This document shows positions 1 to 5,598 of a stretch of 5,709 nucleotides of DNA, piece by piece (position 1 is the first letter of the stretch; each line of letters begins with the position of its first letter). This stretch comes from Verrucomicrobiota bacterium (lineage in GTDB: Bacteria; Verrucomicrobiota; Verrucomicrobiia; Methylacidiphilales; Verrucolacustridaceae). The notes below the pieces were generated by a model. It searched no databases and had not been told where the DNA came from. It was given only the letters and a program-made list of their open reading frames with translations. Position numbers and translations under genes: made by a program. Where the stretch lies: assembly GCA_016876055.1 (NCBI GenBank), contig VHDM01000069.1, forward strand, positions 1-5,709. Direction: 5' to 3'.

Positions 1-84
1 GGGGAGGAGGGGTGGAGGAAGTTCAAGGATCCGTTTCCGGAGTGGATTACCACGGAGGAGTTGGCGCGGAGAGGCGGCGGTTAG
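1..84 (+). CDS. C-terminal end of an unidentified protein (partial, 5' end outside window)
   Basis: Reading frame 1 is open from the window edge to a TAG at 82-84 and gives 27 residues. They include the stretch WRKFKDPFPEWITTEELARR and end in three glycines. The codons are mostly G- or C-ended (GAG, GCG, CGG, ACC), like the plus-strand genes downstream, and the peptide has a natural composition with aromatic, acidic and helix-forming residues. The two other plus frames give arginine/glycine-rich peptides that look like non-coding shadows. I do not recognise the family from this short tail, so no function is given. The gene converges on rsmD, with about 200 non-coding bases between the two stops. 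Confidence 0.55.
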   Translation, partial: GEEGWRKFKDPFPEWITTEELARRGGG

Positions 85-101
85 CCAGAGGATCCGGCCA
101 T

Positions 102-131
102 TCGCTTCAGGACCGGGTAAGGTTTAAGCGA
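102..131 (+). other. Stem-loop in the intergenic region downstream of the first gene
   Basis: TCGCTT at 102-107 is perfectly complementary to AAGCGA at 126-131. Inside it, after a two-base bulge (CA), GGACC at 110-114 can pair with GGTTT at 121-125, using two G-U pairs, to close a six-base loop. This makes an 11-pair hairpin starting 17 bases after the stop at 84. No T-run follows on either strand, so it is not a standard intrinsic terminator. It may protect the 3' end of the upstream mRNA or belong to a structured RNA together with the next stem-loop. The pairing is visible in the sequence; any function is inference. Confidence 0.4.
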
Positions 132-137
132 GGCTAC

Positions 138-173
138 AGACTGCAGAGGACCGGCGGCAGGGAAGGGCAGTCT
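138..173 (+). repeat. Inverted repeat AGACTGC / GCAGTCT (stem-loop)
   Basis: AGACTGC at 138-144 and GCAGTCT at 167-173 are perfect reverse complements, giving a 7-bp stem with a 22-base purine-rich loop. The loop starts AGAGGACCGG. It shares AGGACCGG (147-154) with the neighbouring stem-loop, where the same eight bases lie at 109-116. No T-run follows on either strand, so an intrinsic terminator is unlikely. The large loop makes the isolated hairpin only moderately stable. Confidence 0.4.
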
Positions 174-209
174 ACAATCCCGCAGCTTGTCATTGAAACT
201 CAATCAGGC

Positions 210-250
210 GAAAGAAGGCGCGGGGATGGGAGAGGGGGAGAGAGGTCTCG
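210..250 (-). terminator. Possible Rho-dependent termination region downstream of rsmD
   Basis: Read on the minus strand, this stretch just beyond the rsmD stop is a C- and T-rich, G-poor tract with runs CCCCC, CCC and CCCC (plus-strand G-runs at 234-238, 228-230 and 222-225). Unstructured C-rich, G-poor RNA is what Rho loading sites look like. No intrinsic terminator with a U-run is visible between rsmD and this tract. The only nearby hairpin, at 277-288, is 4 bp with a GCAA tetraloop and lacks a U-run. The assignment is inference from composition only. Confidence 0.25.
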
Positions 251-292
251 ATCACAGTTCCGTCGCCGTGGTTGGGGGGATTGCTCCCAGGC

Positions 293-907
293 TCAAGAGT
301 AAGCCAAGAAGGATAGGCAGGTCTGGCCGTAAGCGCGGCGCCAGACTTCCTTAAGGGGGCTTTCGACGGACCATTGGGCACGATGGGAATGTTCCCAGAT
401 GATCCGTCCTTGGGGGGCGAGGAGACGGTCGAGCCCAGCCGTCACGTTCCAGGTGGACAGCTCCGTGGGAGTCTGATCGTAGGGGGGATCGAGGAAGATG
501 AGGTCAAACGATTCGGCCGGGGCGGTGGGAATCCAGTTTTCCACCGGGGTTTCGAGAACGGGAAAGTTGTAGCCGAGTGTCTCCAGGTTGTGGCGCAGGG
601 ATTCGGCGGTGCGGTGATGGTGCTCGATGAAGAGGGCGGACTTGGCGCCGCGGCTGAGGGCCTCGATGCCATAGGCGCCGGTGCCGGCAAAGAGATCGAG
701 GACGCGGGCGTCAGGCACCCAGTTGCCCAAGGCGGAGAAGACGGCCGCGCGGACCCGATCCTGGGCGGGACGCAGGCCCGGGATGACGGGCACTTCGAGG
801 TGGCGGCTGCCGTGGACGCCGCCGGTGATGCGCAGATGGCCCAGCCCGCTCCGGCGGGGGTGACTCGGGCGTTTTCCTTCGGTATGACGTGGAGATGTCG
901 ATCTCAT
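293..907 (-). CDS. rsmD: 16S rRNA (guanine(966)-N(2))-methyltransferase RsmD
   Basis: This 204-residue protein is a SAM-dependent methyltransferase of the RsmD family, which methylates N2 of G966 in helix 31 of 16S rRNA during 30S assembly. Visible motifs, in order: RITGG (26-30), the LRPAQDRVRAAVFSALG segment (45-61; the family usually has RPT at its start), the SAM-binding loop in VLDLFAGTGAYGIEALSRGA (69-88), and the catalytic DPPY motif (140-143). The C-terminus ends normally at a TGA at 293-295. The ATG at 907 puts 24 mostly basic residues before RITGG, where many homologues begin. A CTG at 835 would start exactly there but has no convincing ribosome-binding site. The ATG has a weak AAGAG about 7 bases upstream. 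With the ATG start, the gene's 5' end overlaps the head-to-head lipid kinase gene. The family call is firm; the start is not. Confidence 0.9.
   Translation of the reverse strand: MRSTSPRHTEGKRPSHPRRSGLGHLRITGGVHGSRHLEVPVIPGLRPAQDRVRAAVFSALGNWVPDARVLDLFAGTGAYGIEALSRGAKSALFIEHHHRTAESLRHNLETLGYNFPVLETPVENWIPTAPAESFDLIFLDPPYDQTPTELSTWNVTAGLDRLLAPQGRIIWEHSHRAQWSVESPLKEVWRRAYGQTCLSFLAYS
860..888 (+). promoter_or_regulatory. Candidate sigma70-type promoter for the kinase-tgt-yajC-secDF operon
   Basis: GTGACT at 860-865 resembles the -35 box TTGACA (4 of 6), and TATGAC at 883-888 resembles the -10 box TATAAT (4 of 6). They are separated by the optimal 17 bases. Transcription would start about 7 bases after the -10 box, near 895, which is the A of the ATG of the lipid kinase. 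The operon mRNA could therefore be leaderless, which fits the absence of a usable Shine-Dalgarno sequence. The sequence match is modest and the consensus is that of other phyla, so this is a candidate only. Confidence 0.35.
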
Positions 908-1764
908 CCGGCAGCTCTTGGTGTATCATCCTGAATCCTGCCGCCAAGGGCGATCAGGCGCGCACCATCATTGGTCGGATGGCCCAACTGGCTCCCGAGG
1001 CCAAGCTGCTGCTCACGGAAAATCCCGGAGACGGGGAGAGGAGGGCGAGAGAGGCGGTCGCGATGGGGTTTCGCACCTTGGTGGCCGCGGGGGGAGACGG
1101 CACCGTAAACGAGGTGTTGAGCGGGATTGACCCAAGCCGGTGTGCGTTGGGCATCCTGCCGGTGGGGACGATGAATGTGTTGGCGCTGGAACTGGGGATT
1201 TCCCCGGATCTGGAGCGGGCCGTGGCGGTGATCCGAAAAAACCACCGGCGCCGCGTGGATCTGGGTTACGCGAATAAAAGACGCTTTCTCCAGTTGGCCG
1301 GGGTGGGGCTAGATGCGGAAGTGGTGAGAAAGACCCACCCGGAAGCCAAGCGGGCCTGGGGACCCTGGAGCTATCTTCTCACCGTGGCGCAAGTGACGGT
1401 GGCCCCGGCCCCTCGTTTACGGGTGAAGACCGAGGACGGGGAATTTGCCGGAGCGATGGTGTTGATCGGGAACGGCCGGCATTACGGGGGACCGTTCCGG
1501 TTTTTTCCAAAGGCGGACATGGCGGACGGGAAGCTGGATGTGTGCATTTTTCCTAAATCCGGCCCGTTGGACCTACTTTGGTATCTGCAGGGTGTTTTGA
1601 TGGGCGGGCCGGAGTCGCTCCCGGAGGTAAAGTATCTGCAGACTCCGGCGCTGACGGTGGAGGCGGAGGGTCGGGTTGCCCTGGAGGTGGATGGGGAGTA
1701 CGGCGGGGAAACGCCGGTGACGTTCCGGTTGGAGAAGAAGGGGGTGGAGGTCATCGTTCCGTGA
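895..1764 (+). CDS. Diacylglycerol kinase family lipid kinase (DAGK catalytic domain, YegS/DgkB-like)
   Basis: This 289-residue protein of normal family length transfers the ATP gamma-phosphate to a lipid hydroxyl, typically diacylglycerol or a related lipid, at the inner face of the membrane. Motifs: an N-terminal strand ending in LNPAAKG; the nucleotide-binding GGDGT loop (66-70) followed by VNEV; PVGTMN (89-94), the second nucleotide-site motif; KADMADGKLDV in the C-terminal lobe, with its DG at 211-212; and DGE (266-268), matching the conserved late acidic motif. There is no signal peptide or membrane segment. The start may be ATG 895 or GTG 889; neither has a well-spaced ribosome-binding site, and the GGAG at 891-894 is too close to the ATG. 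The stop TGA overlaps the tgt start. The family is clear; the lipid substrate cannot be told from sequence, and relatives include phosphatidylglycerol- and sphingosine-type kinases. Confidence 0.88.
   Translation: MSISSGSSWCIILNPAAKGDQARTIIGRMAQLAPEAKLLLTENPGDGERRAREAVAMGFRTLVAAGGDGTVNEVLSGIDPSRCALGILPVGTMNVLALELGISPDLERAVAVIRKNHRRRVDLGYANKRRFLQLAGVGLDAEVVRKTHPEAKRAWGPWSYLLTVAQVTVAPAPRLRVKTEDGEFAGAMVLIGNGRHYGGPFRFFPKADMADGKLDVCIFPKSGPLDLLWYLQGVLMGGPESLPEVKYLQTPALTVEAEGRVALEVDGEYGGETPVTFRLEKKGVEVIVP
1746..1750 (+). promoter_or_regulatory. Ribosome-binding site of tgt
   Basis: GGAGG lies 10 bases upstream of the GTG at 1761, inside the last codons of the lipid kinase gene. It is the main reason for choosing GTG 1761 as the tgt start. 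The frame is open further upstream to 1578, but that extension overlaps the kinase in another frame and encodes a glycine-rich peptide with no resemblance to Tgt. Confidence 0.65.
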
Positions 1765-2909
1765 GAAAATCCGGGGAGGTGTTCCGGCTGGAAAAAACGG
1801 ATGGCAAGGCCCGGGCCGGGGTCTTGCAGACGGCTCACGGAGAGGTGCCGACCCCGGTGTTTATGCCGGTGGGAACCCAGGCCTCGGTGAAGGGGGTAAG
1901 TCCGGACGAACTGATCGAAATGAAGGCCCCGATTGTGTTGGGCAACACCTATCACCTGGTGGTCCGTCCGGGGTTAGAGGTGATCCAGCAAATGGGCGGG
2001 CTGCACAAATTCATGGGCTGGCGTGGGCCGATCCTGACGGACAGCGGGGGATTTCAGGTCTTTAGCCTGGCGAAGATCCGGGAAATGACGGAGGCCGGGG
2101 TGATGTTTTCGAGTCACGTGGACGGGAAGAAGTTCTTCCTGGGACCCCAGGAGGCGATCCAGGCACAGAACACGCTGGGATCAGATGTGATGATGGCGTT
2201 TGACGAGTGTCCCCCCTGGCCATGTGACCGGGAGCGGATGGCGGCGAGCCTAACGCGGACGCACCGCTGGGCCCGAATCTGCCGCGAGGAACAGGACCGA
2301 ATCGGCCACCGAAATTTACTATTCGGAATCGGGCAGGGCGGGGATTACGGCGACCTGCGGGCGAAGAGCCTGGAGGAGCTGCAGAAGATCGGTTTTGACG
2401 GATATGCGGTGGGTGGGGTGAGCGTGGGCGAGCCGGAGGATCTGATGATGAAGGCGATCGACGCAAGCGAGCCGCATCTACCGGCCGACCGACCGCGCTA
2501 TGTGATGGGGTTGGGTCATCCGGACCAAATCGTGCGGATGATCGGCAAAGGGATGGACATGTTCGACTGCGTGTTGCCGACACGCGTGGCGCGGAACGGG
2601 ACAGCTTGCACGGACACGGGACCGGTTTCCGCCCGGAAGCCGACGTGGACGCGGGACGAAAATCCAATTGTAAGGGGTTGTGCCTGTTATGCTTGTTCGC
2701 GGTTCAGCCGAGCCTATGTTCAACATCTGATCAAGGCAGAGGAACTTTTGGGATTACGGCTGATCTCCCTCCATAATCTCCACTTCTACCTTGAGACCGT
2801 CCGGCAGGCCCGGGCGGCCATCCTGGGGGGCCGGTGGGTCGAATGGTCCACGGAGTTCCTAGGTCGCTACCATCGGGGAGGGAAGGAGCAGGAGAAAGAA
2901 AAAGCATGA
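1761..2909 (+). CDS. tgt: tRNA-guanine(34) transglycosylase (queuine tRNA-ribosyltransferase)
   Basis: This 382-residue enzyme replaces guanine at the wobble position of GUN-anticodon tRNAs with the queuosine precursor preQ1, by a covalent tRNA-enzyme intermediate. The length fits the bacterial family. Visible motifs: LTDSGGFQVFSL with the conserved Asp94; MAFDECPP with Asp148, used in base recognition; GIGQGG (189-194) for substrate binding, where most relatives have GIVQGG or similar; YAVGG (215-219); and MFDCVLPTRVARNG with the nucleophile Asp269. The zinc site is Cys307, Cys309, Cys312 and His338, with the standard 26-residue spacing from the last Cys to His. The TIM-barrel protein looks intact. 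It starts at GTG, sharing bases with the kinase stop. Its charged tail (KEQEKEKA) is encoded by the purine-rich tract that also supplies the yajC ribosome-binding site. queA and other queuosine genes are not in the window. Confidence 0.97.
   Translation: MRKSGEVFRLEKTDGKARAGVLQTAHGEVPTPVFMPVGTQASVKGVSPDELIEMKAPIVLGNTYHLVVRPGLEVIQQMGGLHKFMGWRGPILTDSGGFQVFSLAKIREMTEAGVMFSSHVDGKKFFLGPQEAIQAQNTLGSDVMMAFDECPPWPCDRERMAASLTRTHRWARICREEQDRIGHRNLLFGIGQGGDYGDLRAKSLEELQKIGFDGYAVGGVSVGEPEDLMMKAIDASEPHLPADRPRYVMGLGHPDQIVRMIGKGMDMFDCVLPTRVARNGTACTDTGPVSARKPTWTRDENPIVRGCACYACSRFSRAYVQHLIKAEELLGLRLISLHNLHFYLETVRQARAAILGGRWVEWSTEFLGRYHRGGKEQEKEKA
2890..2894 (+). promoter_or_regulatory. Ribosome-binding site of yajC
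   Basis: AGGAG lies 11 bases before the ATG at 2906, within a nearly unbroken purine tract (2875-2904) that forms the end of tgt. A second AAGGAG at 2883-2888 is too far away to be the main site. Confidence 0.55.
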
Positions 2910-3250
2910 GTGCAACAATTTTTTACGCATGGCCGCTGTTGATGGCGCCCACCCCGACGGACGGCAGCCAACCCCCGGCGTGGGTGCAACTGCTGCCGCT
3001 AGTGATCCTTTTTGTGCTGATGTACTTCGTGTTGCTCCGGCCGCAGATGAAGCGGCAAAAAGAACACGCAAAGCTGATTTCGGCGGTAAAGACGGGGGAC
3101 CGGGTGGTGGCGGCCGGGGGAATTTACGGCACGGTGACCAACCTGAAGGACGCCGTGGTGGTGTTAAAGGTGGCCGACAACGTGAAGATCGAGGTGCAGC
3201 GTTCGACGATCACCTCGGTGGAGAAGTCGGACCCAGCCCCCGCCGCCTAA
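2906..3250 (+). CDS. yajC: Sec translocon accessory subunit YajC
   Basis: This 114-residue inner-membrane protein is the small subunit of the SecD-SecF-YajC complex, which assists SecYEG-driven export and membrane insertion with YidC. It has a short N-terminal segment, one transmembrane helix at about 26-44 (WVQLLPLVILFVLMYFVLL), and then the family hallmark RPQMKRQKEH at the cytoplasmic boundary. A compact cytoplasmic domain follows, with KTGDRVVAAGGIYGTV and a DNVKIEVQRSTITSV stretch typical of YajC. The ATG at 2906 overlaps the tgt TGA (ATGA), implying translational coupling. The frame is open upstream to 2834, but that part lies within tgt and is not YajC-like. secDF follows after 10 bases. 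The call rests on the motif pattern, size and neighbours. Confidence 0.96.
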   Translation: MSATIFYAWPLLMAPTPTDGSQPPAWVQLLPLVILFVLMYFVLLRPQMKRQKEHAKLISAVKTGDRVVAAGGIYGTVTNLKDAVVVLKVADNVKIEVQRSTITSVEKSDPAPAA

Positions 3251-3253
3251 GGA
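3249..3253 (+). promoter_or_regulatory. Ribosome-binding site of secDF
   Basis: AAGGA overlaps the yajC TAA stop (3248-3250) and stands 7 bases before the GTG at 3261. This spacing supports GTG 3261 as the secDF start, and with it the presence of the extra N-terminal membrane segment. Confidence 0.65.
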
Positions 3254-3260
3254 TTCCTCC

Positions 3261-5537
3261 GTGATCGCGCTGCAGTTTGGCCTGAGCTTGGTCTTCTTCG
3301 TTCTCTTTATCGGCTATTTCCTGACAGCCGATGCCCGCAAGCGGATGCAGCTGAGCTTGGCGCTGACGGCATCGTTGGTGCTGCTCTGCCTGAGTTCCCT
3401 GTTCGTAAAAGGGGAGGACGGGCAATGGAAAATCAAGATCAAGCCCGGTTTGGATTTGCGGGGCGGGACGCAGTTCCTGCTGGAGCTCGCGGGCGAGGCG
3501 GATCGGAGTGCGGTGGACCAGGCGGTGGAGGTGATCCGGAAGCGGGTGGACACCGCGGGTGTGGCCGAGCCGGTGATTCAACCGGTGGGGGACAAGCGGA
3601 TCATTGTACAGATCCCGGGCGTCAGCGAGGCGGACAAGATCTCCTACCGACGGCAACTGGAGAAGGTGGCCAAGCTGGAGTTTACCCTCGTTCATCCGGA
3701 GAGTGACGCCCTTATCGAGAAGGCCTCAGGCCGGGTGCCGGAGGTGCCCTTCGATTTCCAGGTGCGCAAGTTGCGGGACCGGGGCCGAAGCGGCGAGCTG
3801 GTGGAAGCGCCGTTGGTGGTGAAGCGGCGGCCGGAGATGTCCGGCAAAAACGTGGCGAACGCCTACCGCAGTGTGGACCCGCTAGGGCGGCCGGTGGTGA
3901 TCATCGAATTTAATAATGAGGGGCGGGAGCGATTTGGGAAACTGACCGAGCAGAACATCGGAAGGCGCATGGCGGTGGTGTTGGACGGGGAGGTGTATTC
4001 GGCGCCCGTGATCCGGACGGCGATCTACGGGAGTTGTGAAATTTCCGGTGGAAACATGAGCGCTGCCGAGGCGGAGGAGCTGGCCAGCGTGTTGAAAAAC
4101 CCGCTGGAAAATCCCGTGGCGATCGTGGACGAACGCGGGGTGGATCCGAGTTTGGGGGCGAGTTCGGTGCAGAGCGGGATCACGGCGGGCTGGATGAGTC
4201 TCGTGGCGGTGACGCTGTTTTTGTTGCTGTACTACCGATGGCTGGGCCTGGTCGCGGTCTTTGGACTGGTCATCAACATTTTGATTCTTTGCGGGCTGCT
4301 CGCCCAGTTTGGTTTTACGCTCACCCTACCGGGATTGGCGGGATTGATATTAACGATCGGGATCGGCGTGGACGCCAACGTTCTGGTGTTTGAGCGTATT
4401 CGCGAGGAGATGAATCGGCATCGCAGTGGGCTTGAAACGGTTGCCTCCGGCTTCCAGCACGCCTTCAGCTCGATTTTGGACGCCAACGTGACGACGGTGA
4501 TCGCGGCGGCGATCCTCTTCTGGCAAGGGTCCGGCCCGGTGCAGGGCTTCGCGACGGTGCTCTGTCTGGGTATCTTCTCCAGCTTGTTTGCGGCGTTGGT
4601 GGTAAGCCGGACGGGCTCCGAGTGGCTGGCGGACAGGGGCGGCAAGGCCAAGCTGCACATGACCACCCTCTTTCATGAAACGAGGTACAACTTCCTGGCG
4701 TGGCGGCGCCCGGCGTATCTACTTTCGGTCCTCCTGTTGGCAGCCGGGGCGGCGGCCGTGGGGGTCCGTGGAATCAAGGCCCTGGGCGTGGACTTCACGG
4801 GTGGCGACCTGGTGACCCTCCGCTTCCAAGAGAAGATCGACGACGGGCGGGTGCGTTCCGCGCTCGGCAACCTGGCCGAAGTGGCCCAGTACCAGCGCAG
4901 CCCAGTGGGTCAGGATGAGATCCTTTCGTTACGGACCGCTTTCGGTAAAGGCGAACCGGCCGTGGCCAAGCTGCAACAGGACTTTCCTTCGGCCGGATTC
5001 ACCCAGATCCAGTTGGATAAGGTGGCGCCGATCGTGGGGGAGGAGCTAAAGAAGAACGCCTTGATCGCGCTGATTTTGGGCGTGGTGGGAATTTTCCTTT
5101 ACGTGGCATGGAGGTTTGAGTCGGCCTTCGCCATCGGGGCAATCGTGGCCCTGATCCATGATGTCTTGATCAGTCTGGGCATTTTTGTGCTGCTGGGGCG
5201 GGAGCTTTCCCTGCCGATGGTGGGCGCGATCCTGGCGGTGGCCGGCTACTCCATTAACGACACGATCGTGATCTTCGACCGGATCCGGGAGACTTTCCGA
5301 GGCGGGCTGCATGGCAACAGGGCGGAGGCGATGAACTTGGCGATCAATCAGACCCTGAGCCGTACCTTGATGACCTCGGCGACCACCGTCCTGGCGATAT
5401 TGGTGCTCTTTCTTTTTGGCGGACGGGTGATCAATGATTTTGCCCTGATCCTGCTGATAGGAATCCTGGTAGGGACGTATTCCTCGATCCTGATTGCGAG
5501 CCCCATTGCCCTGGCCGCCGGGGGGAAGAAAAGTTAG
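3261..5537 (+). CDS. secDF: Protein translocase subunit SecDF (SecD-SecF fusion)
   Basis: This 758-residue polytopic inner-membrane protein uses the proton gradient to help complete Sec-dependent export on the periplasmic side. The SecD half has segments at about 5-22 and 31-48, the P1 periplasmic domain opening with GLDLRGG (63-69), and then five helices (about 308-326, 329-348, 352-372, 408-422, 428-450) with GIGVDANVLVFERIREE (367-383). The SecF half starts near 475 with one helix (485-501), then GVDFTGG (509-515), the short P4 domain, and five helices ending near 750. It carries SINDTIVIFDRIRE (664-677) and SRTLMTSATT (700-709). Asp371, Asp667 and Arg701 match the proton-path residues Asp340, Asp637 and Arg671 of Thermus SecDF, an offset of about 30. 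The 13 predicted helices are one more than the usual 12; the additional one is N-terminal. There is no sign of a frameshift at the fusion joint. Confidence 0.97.
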   Translation: MIALQFGLSLVFFVLFIGYFLTADARKRMQLSLALTASLVLLCLSSLFVKGEDGQWKIKIKPGLDLRGGTQFLLELAGEADRSAVDQAVEVIRKRVDTAGVAEPVIQPVGDKRIIVQIPGVSEADKISYRRQLEKVAKLEFTLVHPESDALIEKASGRVPEVPFDFQVRKLRDRGRSGELVEAPLVVKRRPEMSGKNVANAYRSVDPLGRPVVIIEFNNEGRERFGKLTEQNIGRRMAVVLDGEVYSAPVIRTAIYGSCEISGGNMSAAEAEELASVLKNPLENPVAIVDERGVDPSLGASSVQSGITAGWMSLVAVTLFLLLYYRWLGLVAVFGLVINILILCGLLAQFGFTLTLPGLAGLILTIGIGVDANVLVFERIREEMNRHRSGLETVASGFQHAFSSILDANVTTVIAAAILFWQGSGPVQGFATVLCLGIFSSLFAALVVSRTGSEWLADRGGKAKLHMTTLFHETRYNFLAWRRPAYLLSVLLLAAGAAAVGVRGIKALGVDFTGGDLVTLRFQEKIDDGRVRSALGNLAEVAQYQRSPVGQDEILSLRTAFGKGEPAVAKLQQDFPSAGFTQIQLDKVAPIVGEELKKNALIALILGVVGIFLYVAWRFESAFAIGAIVALIHDVLISLGIFVLLGRELSLPMVGAILAVAGYSINDTIVIFDRIRETFRGGLHGNRAEAMNLAINQTLSRTLMTSATTVLAILVLFLFGGRVINDFALILLIGILVGTYSSILIASPIALAAGGKKS

Positions 5538-5598
5538 CCCGTGTGGTCGCCGGGACGTTTGATTCCGGTAGGCCTGGAGGGCGGGACCGTTCCGTATT
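5538..5598. other. Intergenic gap between convergent secDF and prs
   Basis: These 61 bases separate two converging stops. The best pairing I see is GGTCGCC (5545-5551) with GGCGGGACC (5580-5588), a 7-bp stem with a two-base bulge and a loop of 28 bases. That is too weak, and has no T-run, to be called an intrinsic terminator. An AGGCCT palindrome sits at 5570-5575. I see no gene or promoter here. Confidence 0.5.

Noticed and set aside
130..180. Possible tRNA or small SRP RNA
   Set aside because: The inverted repeat prompted a check, but there is no cloverleaf, no T-loop GTTCGAATC-like motif, and no SRP GGAAGGAAGCAGCC-type loop.
12..302. Plus-strand frame of 96 codons at the left edge
   Set aside because: It starts at a GTG with no ribosome-binding site, is dominated by Arg and Gly with no recognisable motif, and runs across both the frame-1 C-terminus and the rsmD stop. 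It looks like G-rich non-coding sequence.
374..934. Long plus-strand frame of 186 codons antisense to rsmD
   Set aside because: It mirrors the rsmD coding frame in a GC-rich gene, and its translation is Gly/Ala/Glu-rich with no motif. rsmD on the other strand has clear family motifs.
1578..1760. 61-codon upstream extension of tgt
   Set aside because: It lies inside the lipid kinase in another frame, is very glycine-rich, and has no match to Tgt. The ribosome-binding site at 1746-1750 supports GTG 1761.
2062..2667. Minus-strand frame of 201 codons opposite tgt
   Set aside because: It is a Pro/Arg/Ser-rich shadow of a GC-rich gene with no domain signature, fully contained within tgt.
3261..3326. 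Cleavable signal peptide at the SecDF N-terminus
   Set aside because: The segment is followed by a charged TADARKRMQ loop and then immediately by a second hydrophobic helix. This fits a membrane anchor better than a secreted N-terminus.
3210..3695. Minus-strand frame of 161 codons opposite yajC and secDF
   Set aside because: His/Leu/Gln/Arg-rich translation, antisense to conserved SecD motifs. It is a shadow frame.
4232..4666. Minus-strand frame of 144 codons opposite secDF
   Set aside because: Its low-complexity Thr/Ser/Pro/Arg-type translation lies entirely under conserved SecD transmembrane segments.
5545..5588. Intrinsic terminator between secDF and prs
   Set aside because: The stem is short, bulged, has a long loop and lacks a T-run on either strand.
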